Shown piece after piece: positions 1 through 6,175 of a stretch of 18,962 bases of DNA. Position 1 is the first letter of the stretch. Every line of letters starts with the position of its first letter. Below the pieces are notes generated by a model that saw only the letters and a list, made by a program, of their open reading frames with translations, was not told the origin of the DNA and did not search any database. A program made the translations under genes and the position numbers. This stretch comes from JAOUGY01 sp050329955 (GTDB lineage: Bacteria > Actinomycetota > Acidimicrobiia > Spongiisociales > ZC4RG35), in contig JBHJOH010000110.1 of NCBI GenBank assembly GCA_050329955.1, positions 1-18,962 of the forward strand, in the 5' to 3' direction.

Positions 1-220
1 GCCGCCGCCGCCGGCCGGGCCGCACACCCAACTCGGCGGCGAGAGCCGTGGCGTACTCTATGGGCGTCCCGAACCGGCCCGCCGGCGCCGAGAGATCCTC
101 TGCTTCAGGATGGTCGACCAGGTCCGCTTCCAGCTCGGTCGCTAGTCGCCGCCGATCCGCCTTCGGAAGCCGCTCGAGGTGGCCTACGACGGCGGCGGCG
201 TATTCCCGGGCGGCGTTCAC
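1..220 (-). CDS. HAAS-domain protein, partial (3' end outside window)
   Basis: Only the first 73 codons are inside the window. The GTG start (220-218) overlaps the TGA stop of the PadR gene (219-217) as GTGA, so translation is probably coupled. The visible part reads as a HAAS-type helical domain: a helix followed by LERLPKADRRRLATELEADL, then the typical FGTPIEYATALAAELGV segment. HAAS domains usually sit at the N-terminus of membrane proteins encoded directly after a PadR regulator, where they are thought to sense or transmit a signal. The membrane part, if present, would lie beyond base 1. This short ORF is supported by its frame, the overlap and the family pairing. The exact product is unknown. 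Confidence 0.72.
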   Translation of the reverse strand, partial: MNAAREYAAAVVGHLERLPKADRRRLATELEADLVDHPEAEDLSAPAGRFGTPIEYATALAAELGVRPGRRRR

Positions 221-549
221 AGCCCGTCCTCCAGCATCCGCAACGAATCCTGCAACCCGACCCATGCCGATCGCAGGCTTTGTCGTCGTTCCTCGCCGGC
301 AGGGGACAGGGCGTAGTACCGCCGCGCCGGTCCCAGCGGACTCGGACGTTCGGTTGTCGTGACCGATCCGTCCCCTTCGAGCCGCTTCAGGGAGCCGTAC
401 AGCGAGGCATGGCCGACGTCGTCGAGACCGGCCTTCTCGAACCACGACAGGATCTCGTACCCGTAGGACTCGCCGTGTGAGAGCACGTTGAGCACGGCGA
501 GATCCACCAGCCCTTTCACCATCTGCGAGCGGGGTTCCGGTGCCTGCAT
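217..549 (-). CDS. PadR-family transcriptional regulator
   Basis: About 110 residues with the PadR winged-helix pattern: VKGLVDLAVLNVLSHGESYG at the N-terminus, GYEILSWFEKAG, the recognition-helix region ASLYGSLKRLEGDGSV, then the wing GPARRYYALSPAGEE and a C-terminal dimerisation helix. PadR proteins are small DNA-binding repressors that often control their own gene and an adjacent membrane gene. I chose the ATG at 549. A TTG at 564 and an ATG at 522, right at the conserved domain, are also possible, and none has a clear Shine-Dalgarno. The gene overlaps the downstream HAAS gene by 4 nt and is divergent from the VOC gene, so the short region 550-620 should hold its operator. Family call is firm; effector unknown. 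Confidence 0.85.
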   Translation of the reverse strand: MQAPEPRSQMVKGLVDLAVLNVLSHGESYGYEILSWFEKAGLDDVGHASLYGSLKRLEGDGSVTTTERPSPLGPARRYYALSPAGEERRQSLRSAWVGLQDSLRMLEDGL

Positions 550-594
550 ATACGGAAACAACAATAGCGGTTACCGGCATAGTCGGGAGGCCCT

Positions 595-610
595 GGAGAG
601 AGAGATGTAA
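595..610 (+). promoter_or_regulatory. Purine-rich ribosome-binding site with a start-stop ATGTAA
   Basis: A GGAG-type Shine-Dalgarno core (595-598, inside a GGAGAGAGAG run) sits 6 nt before an ATG at 605 that is immediately followed by TAA. The likely start of the VOC gene is the next ATG at 621, 10 nt past that stop and too far (22 nt) from this Shine-Dalgarno for normal initiation. The arrangement would fit reinitiation after a minimal AUG-stop ORF. It may also be chance. Confidence 0.3.
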
Positions 611-620
611 CGTCCGACCG

Positions 621-971
621 ATGCGGATCTCATCTCTCGTTCTCTACGCCATCGATGTCGCCGCCACCGCCGAGTTCTACCGGCAGCTCGGGGTGGAGTT
701 CCACCCGGCCGGCCCCGGAAGGCTCGTGGCCGACGTCGGGGGTTGCCGCTTCGCTATCTCGCCGTCGTCGTCGGGTGACACGGCTCGTCAGGGCGGCGCC
801 GGCACGGTGATGCCGGGCATCGACGTGGGATCGGTGGATACCGCCATCGGCCGGGTGATCTCGGGCGGCGGCACCGTGCTGCGCGCCGCCGAAACGCTCG
901 ACTGGGGCCGCCGAGCGGTGCTGTTGGACCCGGACGGCCGGGCGGTCGAGATCGTTGAGCGGAGCGCCTGA
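621..971 (+). CDS. VOC-superfamily (glyoxalase/bleomycin resistance-like) protein
   Basis: A 116-residue protein with one vicinal-oxygen-chelate fold. It opens with ISSLVLYAIDVAATAEFYRQ, the usual first beta strand and helix, has a central beta segment (GGCRFAISPS), and closes with RRAVLLDPDGRAVEIVE, the usual last strands ending in a Glu that can be a metal ligand. Single-domain VOC proteins act as dimers in metal-dependent isomerases, dioxygenases or drug-binding proteins; substrate cannot be read here. The open frame extends upstream to 540, but homology begins at ATG 621. It is divergent from the PadR gene, which makes it a plausible PadR target. A 49-nt palindrome starts 21 nt after its stop codon. 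Confidence 0.82.
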   Translation: MRISSLVLYAIDVAATAEFYRQLGVEFHPAGPGRLVADVGGCRFAISPSSSGDTARQGGAGTVMPGIDVGSVDTAIGRVISGGGTVLRAAETLDWGRRAVLLDPDGRAVEIVERSA

Positions 972-992
972 GCGGCCCACCAACCAAACCCT

Positions 993-1041
993 GTTCTGGG
1001 GGCAAAACCGACACTCTGACGGTCGATTCTGTCCCCAGAAC
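993..1041. repeat. 49-nt palindromic repeat, copy P1
   Basis: The ends are GTTCTGGGG and CCCCAGAAC and the centre is base 1017. Of 24 arm pairs, four mismatch and one is G-T. The reverse complement of the repeat at 2203-2251 matches this copy at 46 of 49 positions, so the two are inverted copies flanking the AbiEi-like gene. There is no trailing T tract, so this is not a textbook intrinsic terminator. Confidence 0.85.
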
Positions 1042-1049
1042 GGAGTGGG

Positions 1050-1070
1050 GGGGACAGGGTGCTTGTCCCC
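1050..1070. repeat. Short hairpin GGGGACA-N7-TGTCCCC
   Basis: Perfect 7-bp arms (1050-1056 and 1064-1070) lie 8 nt after palindrome P1 and 27 nt before the ATG of the AbiEi-like gene. GGGGACA...TGTCCCC hairpins resemble REP-type elements of other bacteria, from memory. It could equally be a 5' UTR hairpin of the following gene. Confidence 0.55.
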
Positions 1071-1097
1071 GACCGTCTGGTCCGGCATGTTCGTGCC

Positions 1098-2189
1098 ATG
1101 GACACCTCGCGTCACGAGCTGTTTGAGCTCGCCTCCCGCCAGTACGGCTTCGTCGCAGCCCACCAGGCGCATCGACTCGGCATCGACACCCGCACCTTGA
1201 GCCGGTGGCAGCGCGGTGGCTTGCTTGCCCGCCACTCCCATCGGGTGTGGCGGGTGGGGGGTGCTCATGAGACCGGGGCCGCCCGGGCCATGGCAGCCGT
1301 CCTCGAATCCGGACCCCGTTCGTTCCTGGCACGCCGATCGGCGTTGGCGCTGTGGGAGATGGCCGGGTTCTCGCTGGTGCCGATCGAGGTGGTCACCGAC
1401 CACCCGGAGCGGCGGAGGGGGCTGGCCGAGGCCTGCCTGATCAGGACCCGCGACCTGCCGGAAGAGCTCACCTCCGAGCGGCATCGCATTCCCGTGGTGC
1501 GTCCTGAACTGGCGCTGTTCCAGCTCTCGGCGAAGGTGTCGTACGGCCGTCTCCTGCGGCTGGTCGACACGGCGTGGGCGATGCGCCTGGTCGATGGCGC
1601 CTCACTCCATCGCTGCTACCGGCTGATGAAGGATCGCGGGCGAACCGGGTCGGCGAACTTTCGCCAGATGATCGAAGAACGTCCGCTCGACTATCGCCCT
1701 CCCGACTCCAACCTCGAGGCCCGGTTCGAGCAGGTCATCGCCCAGCACGGTGGCGAGCCGATGCGACGTCAGGTCGACTTGGGCGGGGCCGGCTGGAGCG
1801 GCCGTGTGGACTTCCGGGATGCCCACAGACCGCTGGCGGTGGAGATCTTCTCCCGCCGGTATCACGCCTCGCTGAGCGACATCGCCCACGATGAGGAGCG
1901 GCTCCGGGAGCTGCGTAGCGCCGGGTTCGTGGTGATCGTGTTCTGGGACGAGCAGTTGTTCGCCCACGGACATGACGTGTCGGCCGTGGTCAGGAGGGTG
2001 AGGGATGCCCTCGACGGCGGCATGCGGTTGGACGATCCGTGGCTGGCGTTCACGCATACGCTCCATCTCGACACGGCCGGCGGTTCGCCGATCCGTGCGT
2101 TTCTCGACGCCCCGGTCGGCAGCCGACCCCCAACTGGGGTCACAATCGACCTCGACAAGGTCGATTTTGACCCCAATTGGGGATGGTGA
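1098..2189 (+). CDS. AbiEi-like antitoxin-domain protein with C-terminal DUF559 nuclease-like domain
   Basis: A 363-residue protein. The N-terminus (residues 3-50, with ELASRQYGFVAAHQAHRLGI and RTLSRWQRGGLL) is the winged-helix domain of the AbiEi/type IV antitoxin family. The middle is a poorly conserved all-helical region. Residues about 220-310 resemble DUF559, a Vsr/PD-(D/E)XK-like fold: GRVDFRDAHRPLAVEI, YHASLSDIAHDEERLRELRS and GFVVIVFWDEQL. The usual E-V-D-G of DUF559 reads E-I-F-S here, so nuclease activity is doubtful. ATG 1098 is chosen because homology starts there; the frame is open back to 1059. No AbiEii-like nucleotidyltransferase toxin lies beside it, so it is an orphan. The last 18 or so residues are encoded by palindrome 2128-2182, which may have replaced or extended the original tail. 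Confidence 0.75.
   Translation: MDTSRHELFELASRQYGFVAAHQAHRLGIDTRTLSRWQRGGLLARHSHRVWRVGGAHETGAARAMAAVLESGPRSFLARRSALALWEMAGFSLVPIEVVTDHPERRRGLAEACLIRTRDLPEELTSERHRIPVVRPELALFQLSAKVSYGRLLRLVDTAWAMRLVDGASLHRCYRLMKDRGRTGSANFRQMIEERPLDYRPPDSNLEARFEQVIAQHGGEPMRRQVDLGGAGWSGRVDFRDAHRPLAVEIFSRRYHASLSDIAHDEERLRELRSAGFVVIVFWDEQLFAHGHDVSAVVRRVRDALDGGMRLDDPWLAFTHTLHLDTAGGSPIRAFLDAPVGSRPPTGVTIDLDKVDFDPNWGW
2128..2182. repeat. 55-nt palindrome inside the 3' end of the AbiEi-like gene, copy P2
   Basis: The ends are CCCCAACTGGGG and CCCCAATTGGGG and the centre is base 2155. Only about three of 27 arm pairs mismatch. The inner core TGGGGTCA-N-AATCGACC is shared with copies P1 and P3. The element is in frame and encodes the final residues up to the tryptophan-rich end; the stop codon follows at 2187. 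Confidence 0.85.
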
Positions 2190-2202
2190 CACTGGGTTCT
2201 CG

Positions 2203-2251
2203 GTTCTGGGGTCAGAATCGACCCTCAGAGTGTCGGTTTTGACCCCAGAAC
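2203..2251. repeat. 49-nt palindromic repeat, copy P3 (inverted relative to P1)
   Basis: The ends are GTTCTGGGG and CCCCAGAAC and the centre is base 2227. Its reverse complement differs from P1 at three positions only. It lies 20 nt after P2, between the convergent AbiEi-like and ureohydrolase genes, so it could also act as a two-way transcription barrier, though there is no strong T run. Confidence 0.85.
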
Positions 2252-2273
2252 GGGGAGGGTGGGGGTAGGCACG

Positions 2274-3299
2274 TCAGACGCCGGCGGTGCGTTCGGCCAT
2301 GCCGTTCAGGATCTCCAGCACTATCCGGTTTCCCAGATACGCCGTGATCTCGGCGTTGTCGTAGGCGGGGGCGACCTCGACCACGTCGGCGCCCAGCACC
2401 ACCAGCTCCTTAGCGAGCCTCCGCACGGTGTCGAGCAGTTCCCGCGACGTGAGCCCGCCCGGCTCGGGCGTTCCGGTGCCCGGCGCAAACGCCGGGTCCA
2501 CCACGTCGACGTCGACCGAGATGAACACGCCCTTGGCGCCGCCCTCCAGGGCGTACGCCACGGCGTCGTCCACCACGGCTCGAAGTCCGCGGTCGACGAT
2601 CTCGTTCATGAAGTAGGCGCGCATGCGCTGTTCTTTCATCCACGCCACCACGTCCGGTTCGGGCCAGTACCCCCGCAGCCCGATCTGCACGAAGCGGTGA
2701 CCGGGAACGGCACCCGACTCCACCAGGCGCCGCATCGGCGTTCCGTGACCGTAGAGGTGGCCGTTCTGGAGCGAGCCGGTGTCGGCGTGGGCGTCGAAGT
2801 GGATGAGAGCCACCTCGCCGAACCCGTGGACCTTGGCGACCCCGGTGGCGTTGGGGTAGGTGATGGTGTGATCGCCGCCGAGCACGATCGGCACCTTGCC
2901 GGCACGGGCGATCGACTCCACCGCCTCCTCGATGCGCGCCAGCGACTCCTCCATGTAGCCGGGGACCACGTAGACGTCACCGACGTCGACCACACCCAGG
3001 AAGCCGAGCGGGTCGATACCGGTGGGGAGATGCGGCCGGTAGCCGTCCATGGCGCCGTAGTCGGCCTCCCGGATCGCCTGCGGCCCGAACCGGGCGCCGG
3101 GACGGTAGGTGGTTCCCCAGTCGAAGGGCGCCCCGACGATCGCCACCTGGCCCTCGACGGTCGGGAGCTCGTCGAATCGGACCGCCGGGACACCGAGGAA
3201 CGCCTGCCGGGAGGCGAACGAGAGGTACTCCGAGGTTGCGAACGGAACCTCTTTCGCCCTCTGCTCGTAGGGGGTGTGCGGGGACTGGGGATGGTCCAT
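2274..3299 (-). CDS. Agmatinase-family ureohydrolase (agmatinase/guanidinobutyrase-like)
   Basis: A 341-residue, full-length manganese ureohydrolase that splits a guanidino group to urea plus an amine. All six expected metal ligands are visible: H144 in GGDHT, D169/H171/D173 in FDAHAD, and D263/D265 in SVDVDVVDP, followed by the family signature FAPGTGTPEPGG. HGTPMRR fits the agmatinase side rather than arginase. The substrate may be agmatine, guanidinobutyrate, guanidinopropionate or guanidine itself. ATG 3299 is preferred; longer TTG/ATG starts near 3371 have no homology. No clear Shine-Dalgarno precedes it. It is convergent with the AbiEi-like gene and divergent from the small membrane protein. 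The nearby aminotransferase and FAD amine oxidoreductase suggest a shared catabolic theme. Confidence 0.92.
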   Translation of the reverse strand: MDHPQSPHTPYEQRAKEVPFATSEYLSFASRQAFLGVPAVRFDELPTVEGQVAIVGAPFDWGTTYRPGARFGPQAIREADYGAMDGYRPHLPTGIDPLGFLGVVDVGDVYVVPGYMEESLARIEEAVESIARAGKVPIVLGGDHTITYPNATGVAKVHGFGEVALIHFDAHADTGSLQNGHLYGHGTPMRRLVESGAVPGHRFVQIGLRGYWPEPDVVAWMKEQRMRAYFMNEIVDRGLRAVVDDAVAYALEGGAKGVFISVDVDVVDPAFAPGTGTPEPGGLTSRELLDTVRRLAKELVVLGADVVEVAPAYDNAEITAYLGNRIVLEILNGMAERTAGV

Positions 3300-3400
3300 A
3301 GGTGAGCACGGTAACGGGTCGATGCTGTGTCGTCGACGGCCGGGTTCCGACGTGGCACCATAGGGCCACATCAAAACGTGAGACCCCAGGAGCCCGCCGA

Positions 3401-3709
3401 ATGGCCACGCACGAAACGGACACCCATACCGGAAACGTCGACATGGAGGAAGAGTTCGGACTCGGTGCCCGCATGGGCAAGTCGCTCGTCAAGGGGATCC
3501 TGATCGGACTCCCCATCTCCTACGTCGGGTTGGTGGTCGCCTTGCTGCTGATGACCGAACGGGACTTCGTGAGGTCGATCGAGACGGCTGTGCTTCCGGG
3601 CCTGCTGATTGGGGTGTTCTTCGGCGGCTTCTTCGGAATGGCGATCATGCTGCTCGGGGTGGAGCGGGAAGAACGTCGGGCCAAGTCACGGCGCCGTCAG
3701 GGCAAGTGA
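3401..3709 (+). CDS. Small two-helix membrane protein, unknown function
   Basis: A 102-residue protein with a hydrophilic acidic N-terminus (about 35 residues), a first membrane helix near residues 37-51 (ILIGLPISYVGLVVALLLM) and a second near 67-86 (LPGLLIGVFFGGFFGMAIML), then a strongly basic tail rich in Arg and Lys that should stay in the cytoplasm. ATG 3401 has an AGGAG Shine-Dalgarno at 3388-3392, 8 nt upstream, which decides the start. I do not recognise a family. The 3' end overlaps the convergent lipoprotein gene by 24 nt. Confidence 0.75.
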   Translation: MATHETDTHTGNVDMEEEFGLGARMGKSLVKGILIGLPISYVGLVVALLLMTERDFVRSIETAVLPGLLIGVFFGGFFGMAIMLLGVEREERRAKSRRRQGK

Positions 3710-4543
3710 GTCGTCGCCGGGGCGCGTGATGTCGAGGTTGACGCGGATCTCGCCATCGCCCACAACGGTGGAACCGGTGATGCCCCCCAGCGCTTCGGGT
3801 TCGAGGGATGCCCGCATTTCGATCGAGTTGATCCACTCGCCGGGAACGGCCACCCAGAAGTCGAGCTGATCGAACGCCACACCCTCGACGCCGGGGGTGA
3901 ACAGGCCGAGGGCGCCGGCCTGGTCGATGATTCCCGTCAGGTCGAGTCGCCGCGTATCGATGTCGTTGCGTTCCTCCCGGTCGCCGCCGTCGGGGAGTTC
4001 CTCTCCGCCGGTGATGTCGGCCCAGAACACCGTCGATCCGGCGCACAGGCTCGAGTTGTCGACCACCTCCGGCGCCATCGGATCTACCTCGGCAAATCCG
4101 TTGCCGGTACCGTCGTCGTAGTACGCCCGGTCCTCGATCACGACCAGCCGTGTCGCGAAGTCGAATCCGCCGAATCCCGCCACGATCTCGCAGTCGAAGG
4201 ATCCGTCGACGAAGGTTCCGGTGCTCTCGACGGTCAGCAACTCGGCGTCCTCGGAGCCGATCGTGGTCGAGAAACTCCACACGAACGATCCGAGCGCCAC
4301 CGTCGGAGCCGCCCTCGGGGCAACCACTTCGGGGAGGGTGGTCGTGGTGGTTGTCGGGGCGGGGGGAGATGTGGTGGGAGATGTGGTGGGTGCCACCGTG
4401 GTGGTCGACGACGAAGGGGTGGCGGTGCTGGGAGCGACGGCTGCCACCGTCGTCGGAACGGCTGCAACCGCCGAGTCCGTCTCGGCGCTGCCTGAGCAGG
4501 CGGCGAGGAGGACGGCGAAGATCAGAAAGCGCTGAGCGGGCAT
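3686..4543 (-). CDS. Secreted lipoprotein with Thr/Ser/Pro linker
   Basis: A 285-residue protein. The N-terminal 15 residues are a lipoprotein signal with lipobox L13-A-A-C16, so the mature protein should be lipid-anchored outside the membrane. Residues about 18-72 form a low-complexity Thr/Ser/Pro/Ala linker (repeated TTT, TSPTTS and PAPTTT). Residues about 80-285 form a beta-rich domain with two cysteines (DCEIV and SSLCAGS) that may pair. Phrases such as RLVVIEDRAYYDDG recall lipid-binding LppX/LprG-type lipoproteins of mycobacteria, but similarity is too weak for a call. It lies tail-to-tail with the small membrane protein. Confidence 0.82.
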   Translation of the reverse strand: MPAQRFLIFAVLLAACSGSAETDSAVAAVPTTVAAVAPSTATPSSSTTTVAPTTSPTTSPPAPTTTTTTLPEVVAPRAAPTVALGSFVWSFSTTIGSEDAELLTVESTGTFVDGSFDCEIVAGFGGFDFATRLVVIEDRAYYDDGTGNGFAEVDPMAPEVVDNSSLCAGSTVFWADITGGEELPDGGDREERNDIDTRRLDLTGIIDQAGALGLFTPGVEGVAFDQLDFWVAVPGEWINSIEMRASLEPEALGGITGSTVVGDGEIRVNLDITRPGDDSLALTAP

Positions 4544-4831
4544 GTCCCTCAGCGTATCGACAAGGTTTGGTTACTCCTGAATCGACCTTCGATGCGCCCA
4601 TCCCAGCCGGGGCCTCACGGTAAGATCCTCGTCAAAGGTGTGATCGTGCTCGCTTCCTGCGAACAACCTGGAGTTGGTGCGACCTCCCGTGGCGTCGCGC
4701 CCCTCTTCGATCGGTCAGACGTCGTGTCGGGCTACCACCTCCGTAACACCCTTGCATTCCGCCACTGGAACCCTCCCGGAGCCGCGCCTCCCTCGTGAAG
4801 GCAACCGGAAGAACGTTCTCAAGGAGTGCAA
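4544..4831. other. Intergenic region upstream of the aminotransferase operon
   Basis: This 288-bp stretch between the lipoprotein start and the aminotransferase holds no convincing ORF. It must hold the promoters of both divergent genes, but I see no clear -35/-10 pair. The only strong signal is the AAGGAG ribosome-binding site (4821-4826) 5 nt before ATG 4832. A weak stem (GCGAC with GTCGC around 4678-4697) is the only structure I noticed. I looked for known guanidine or other riboswitch motifs and did not recognise one. Confidence 0.5.
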
Positions 4832-6175
4832 ATGAGTATCCAAGGTCCGAAAACCGCCCATTGGTTCCAGCGGTCCAGACAGGTGTTGGTCAACGGGGTG
4901 TCGAGCGGCTTTCGATACTGGGGTGACGACGACACGCTGGTGATGGATCACGGATACGCCGGCCATGTCGTGGACATGGACGGCAAGGACTACGTCGATT
5001 ACCAACTCGGATTCGGCCCGGTGATCCTGGGTCACGGAGACCCCTACGTCGCCGAGGCGGTGTCGAGAGCGGCATCGTCGGGGACCGTGTTCGCCATGAC
5101 CCAACGCATCGAGATCGAGGCGGCCGAGAAGTTGATCGAAGTGCTTCGGTGGCCGACCGCTCTCCGGTTCACCAACACCGGCACCGAGGCCACCATGCAT
5201 GCAATCCGGCTGGCCCGGGGCTGGGCTGCGCGTGACCTGATCCTCAAGTTCGAAGGCGCCTACCACGGGGCCCACGACTACGTGCTGTACACGACGGCGA
5301 GTGCGCCGGCCGCCCATCTCGGGTCGCGGCTTCGGCCGCTGCCGATCCAGGCCTCGTCGGGCATTCCCGATGGCGTGCGTGGGTACGTTCGGACCCTGCC
5401 CTACAACGATACCGAGTTGCTCGGAGAGTTCTTCGATGACCACGGCCACGAGTTGGCGGCGGTGATCGTGGAGCCCATGGCGGGCAACTTCCTCGGCATC
5501 CTTCCCGAGCCGGGGTTTCTCGAGGCGATCCGCCGTCTCTGCGACGAGAACGAGGTCGTGCTGATCTTCGACGAAGTGAAAACCGGCTTCCGGCTCGGCA
5601 TCGACGGCGCCGTGGGCGCATTCGGCGTGGTCCCGGACATCGCCACCTACGCCAAGGCGATGGGTAACGGCTTCCCGGTGGCGGCGATCGCCCTGTCCGA
5701 GAAGATGGTGGAAGGATGGTCCGGTGGCGGCATCGCCCAGGCCGGCACGTACTCGGGCAACTCGGTGGCAGCCGCGGCGGTCAAGGCCACCCTGGAGCGG
5801 CTGGAGGACGGGACCGCCTACCGGCAGATCGAAAAGGTCGGATTCGCCCTCATGGACGGTATCACCACCATTCTCGAGGACCGCGGGGTGGTGGGCCGGG
5901 TGATCGGCCATCCGTCCATGTTCTCGATCTTCATGGGTGAGGGCATTCCCACCGAGTTCCGCGACCTCACCCGCCACGACACCCGTGTCTACAACAACAT
6001 GGTTCTCGCCATGATCGAGCGGGGTGTGGCGCCATGCCCCGATGCCCGGGAGCCGTGGTTCACCTGTGCCGCCCACACCGACGACGATGTCGCCCGCACT
6101 CTCGGCGTGTTCGAGGAGGCGCTCGTCGCCACACTGGCGCGGGCCGGCACGCTTCCGCCCGTCGAGGACGACTGA
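4832..6175 (+). CDS. Class III PLP-dependent aminotransferase (glutamate-1-semialdehyde aminomutase-like)
   Basis: A 447-residue fold-type I enzyme. The visible motifs are FTNTGTEATMHAIRLARGW (PLP phosphate site), FEGAYHGAHDY, IFDEVKTGFR with D247 contacting the pyridine nitrogen, and the Schiff-base lysine K275 in YAKAMGNGFP, then GTYSGNS. The pattern is closest to HemL-like members, but the context does not fit haem synthesis: it is coupled to an FAD amine oxidoreductase, so a catabolic omega-amino or amino-mutase reaction is more likely. ATG 4832 is chosen over GTG 4826 because AAGGAG lies 5 nt before the ATG. Its TGA shares one base with the next gene's ATG. Class firm; substrate unknown. 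Confidence 0.9.
   Translation: MSIQGPKTAHWFQRSRQVLVNGVSSGFRYWGDDDTLVMDHGYAGHVVDMDGKDYVDYQLGFGPVILGHGDPYVAEAVSRAASSGTVFAMTQRIEIEAAEKLIEVLRWPTALRFTNTGTEATMHAIRLARGWAARDLILKFEGAYHGAHDYVLYTTASAPAAHLGSRLRPLPIQASSGIPDGVRGYVRTLPYNDTELLGEFFDDHGHELAAVIVEPMAGNFLGILPEPGFLEAIRRLCDENEVVLIFDEVKTGFRLGIDGAVGAFGVVPDIATYAKAMGNGFPVAAIALSEKMVEGWSGGGIAQAGTYSGNSVAAAAVKATLERLEDGTAYRQIEKVGFALMDGITTILEDRGVVGRVIGHPSMFSIFMGEGIPTEFRDLTRHDTRVYNNMVLAMIERGVAPCPDAREPWFTCAAHTDDDVARTLGVFEEALVATLARAGTLPPVEDD

Noticed and set aside
630..1484. Minus-strand ORF of 284 codons across the VOC gene, palindrome P1 and the AbiEi-like gene
   Set aside because: It crosses two real genes and a repeat and shows no domain; the palindrome simply lacks stops in several frames.
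1098..2189. Complete type IV toxin-antitoxin pair
   Set aside because: No nucleotidyltransferase (AbiEii-like) gene is next to it, so only an orphan antitoxin-like domain can be claimed.
2259..3305. Long plus-strand ORF of 348 codons opposite the ureohydrolase
   Set aside because: It is the antisense shadow of a gene with complete metal-binding motifs. Its translation is rich in Arg, His, Gly and Val without any domain.
4544..4831. Guanidine-type or other riboswitch upstream of the aminotransferase
   Set aside because: Looked for because of the ureohydrolase nearby, but none of the conserved guanidine riboswitch motifs I know is present.
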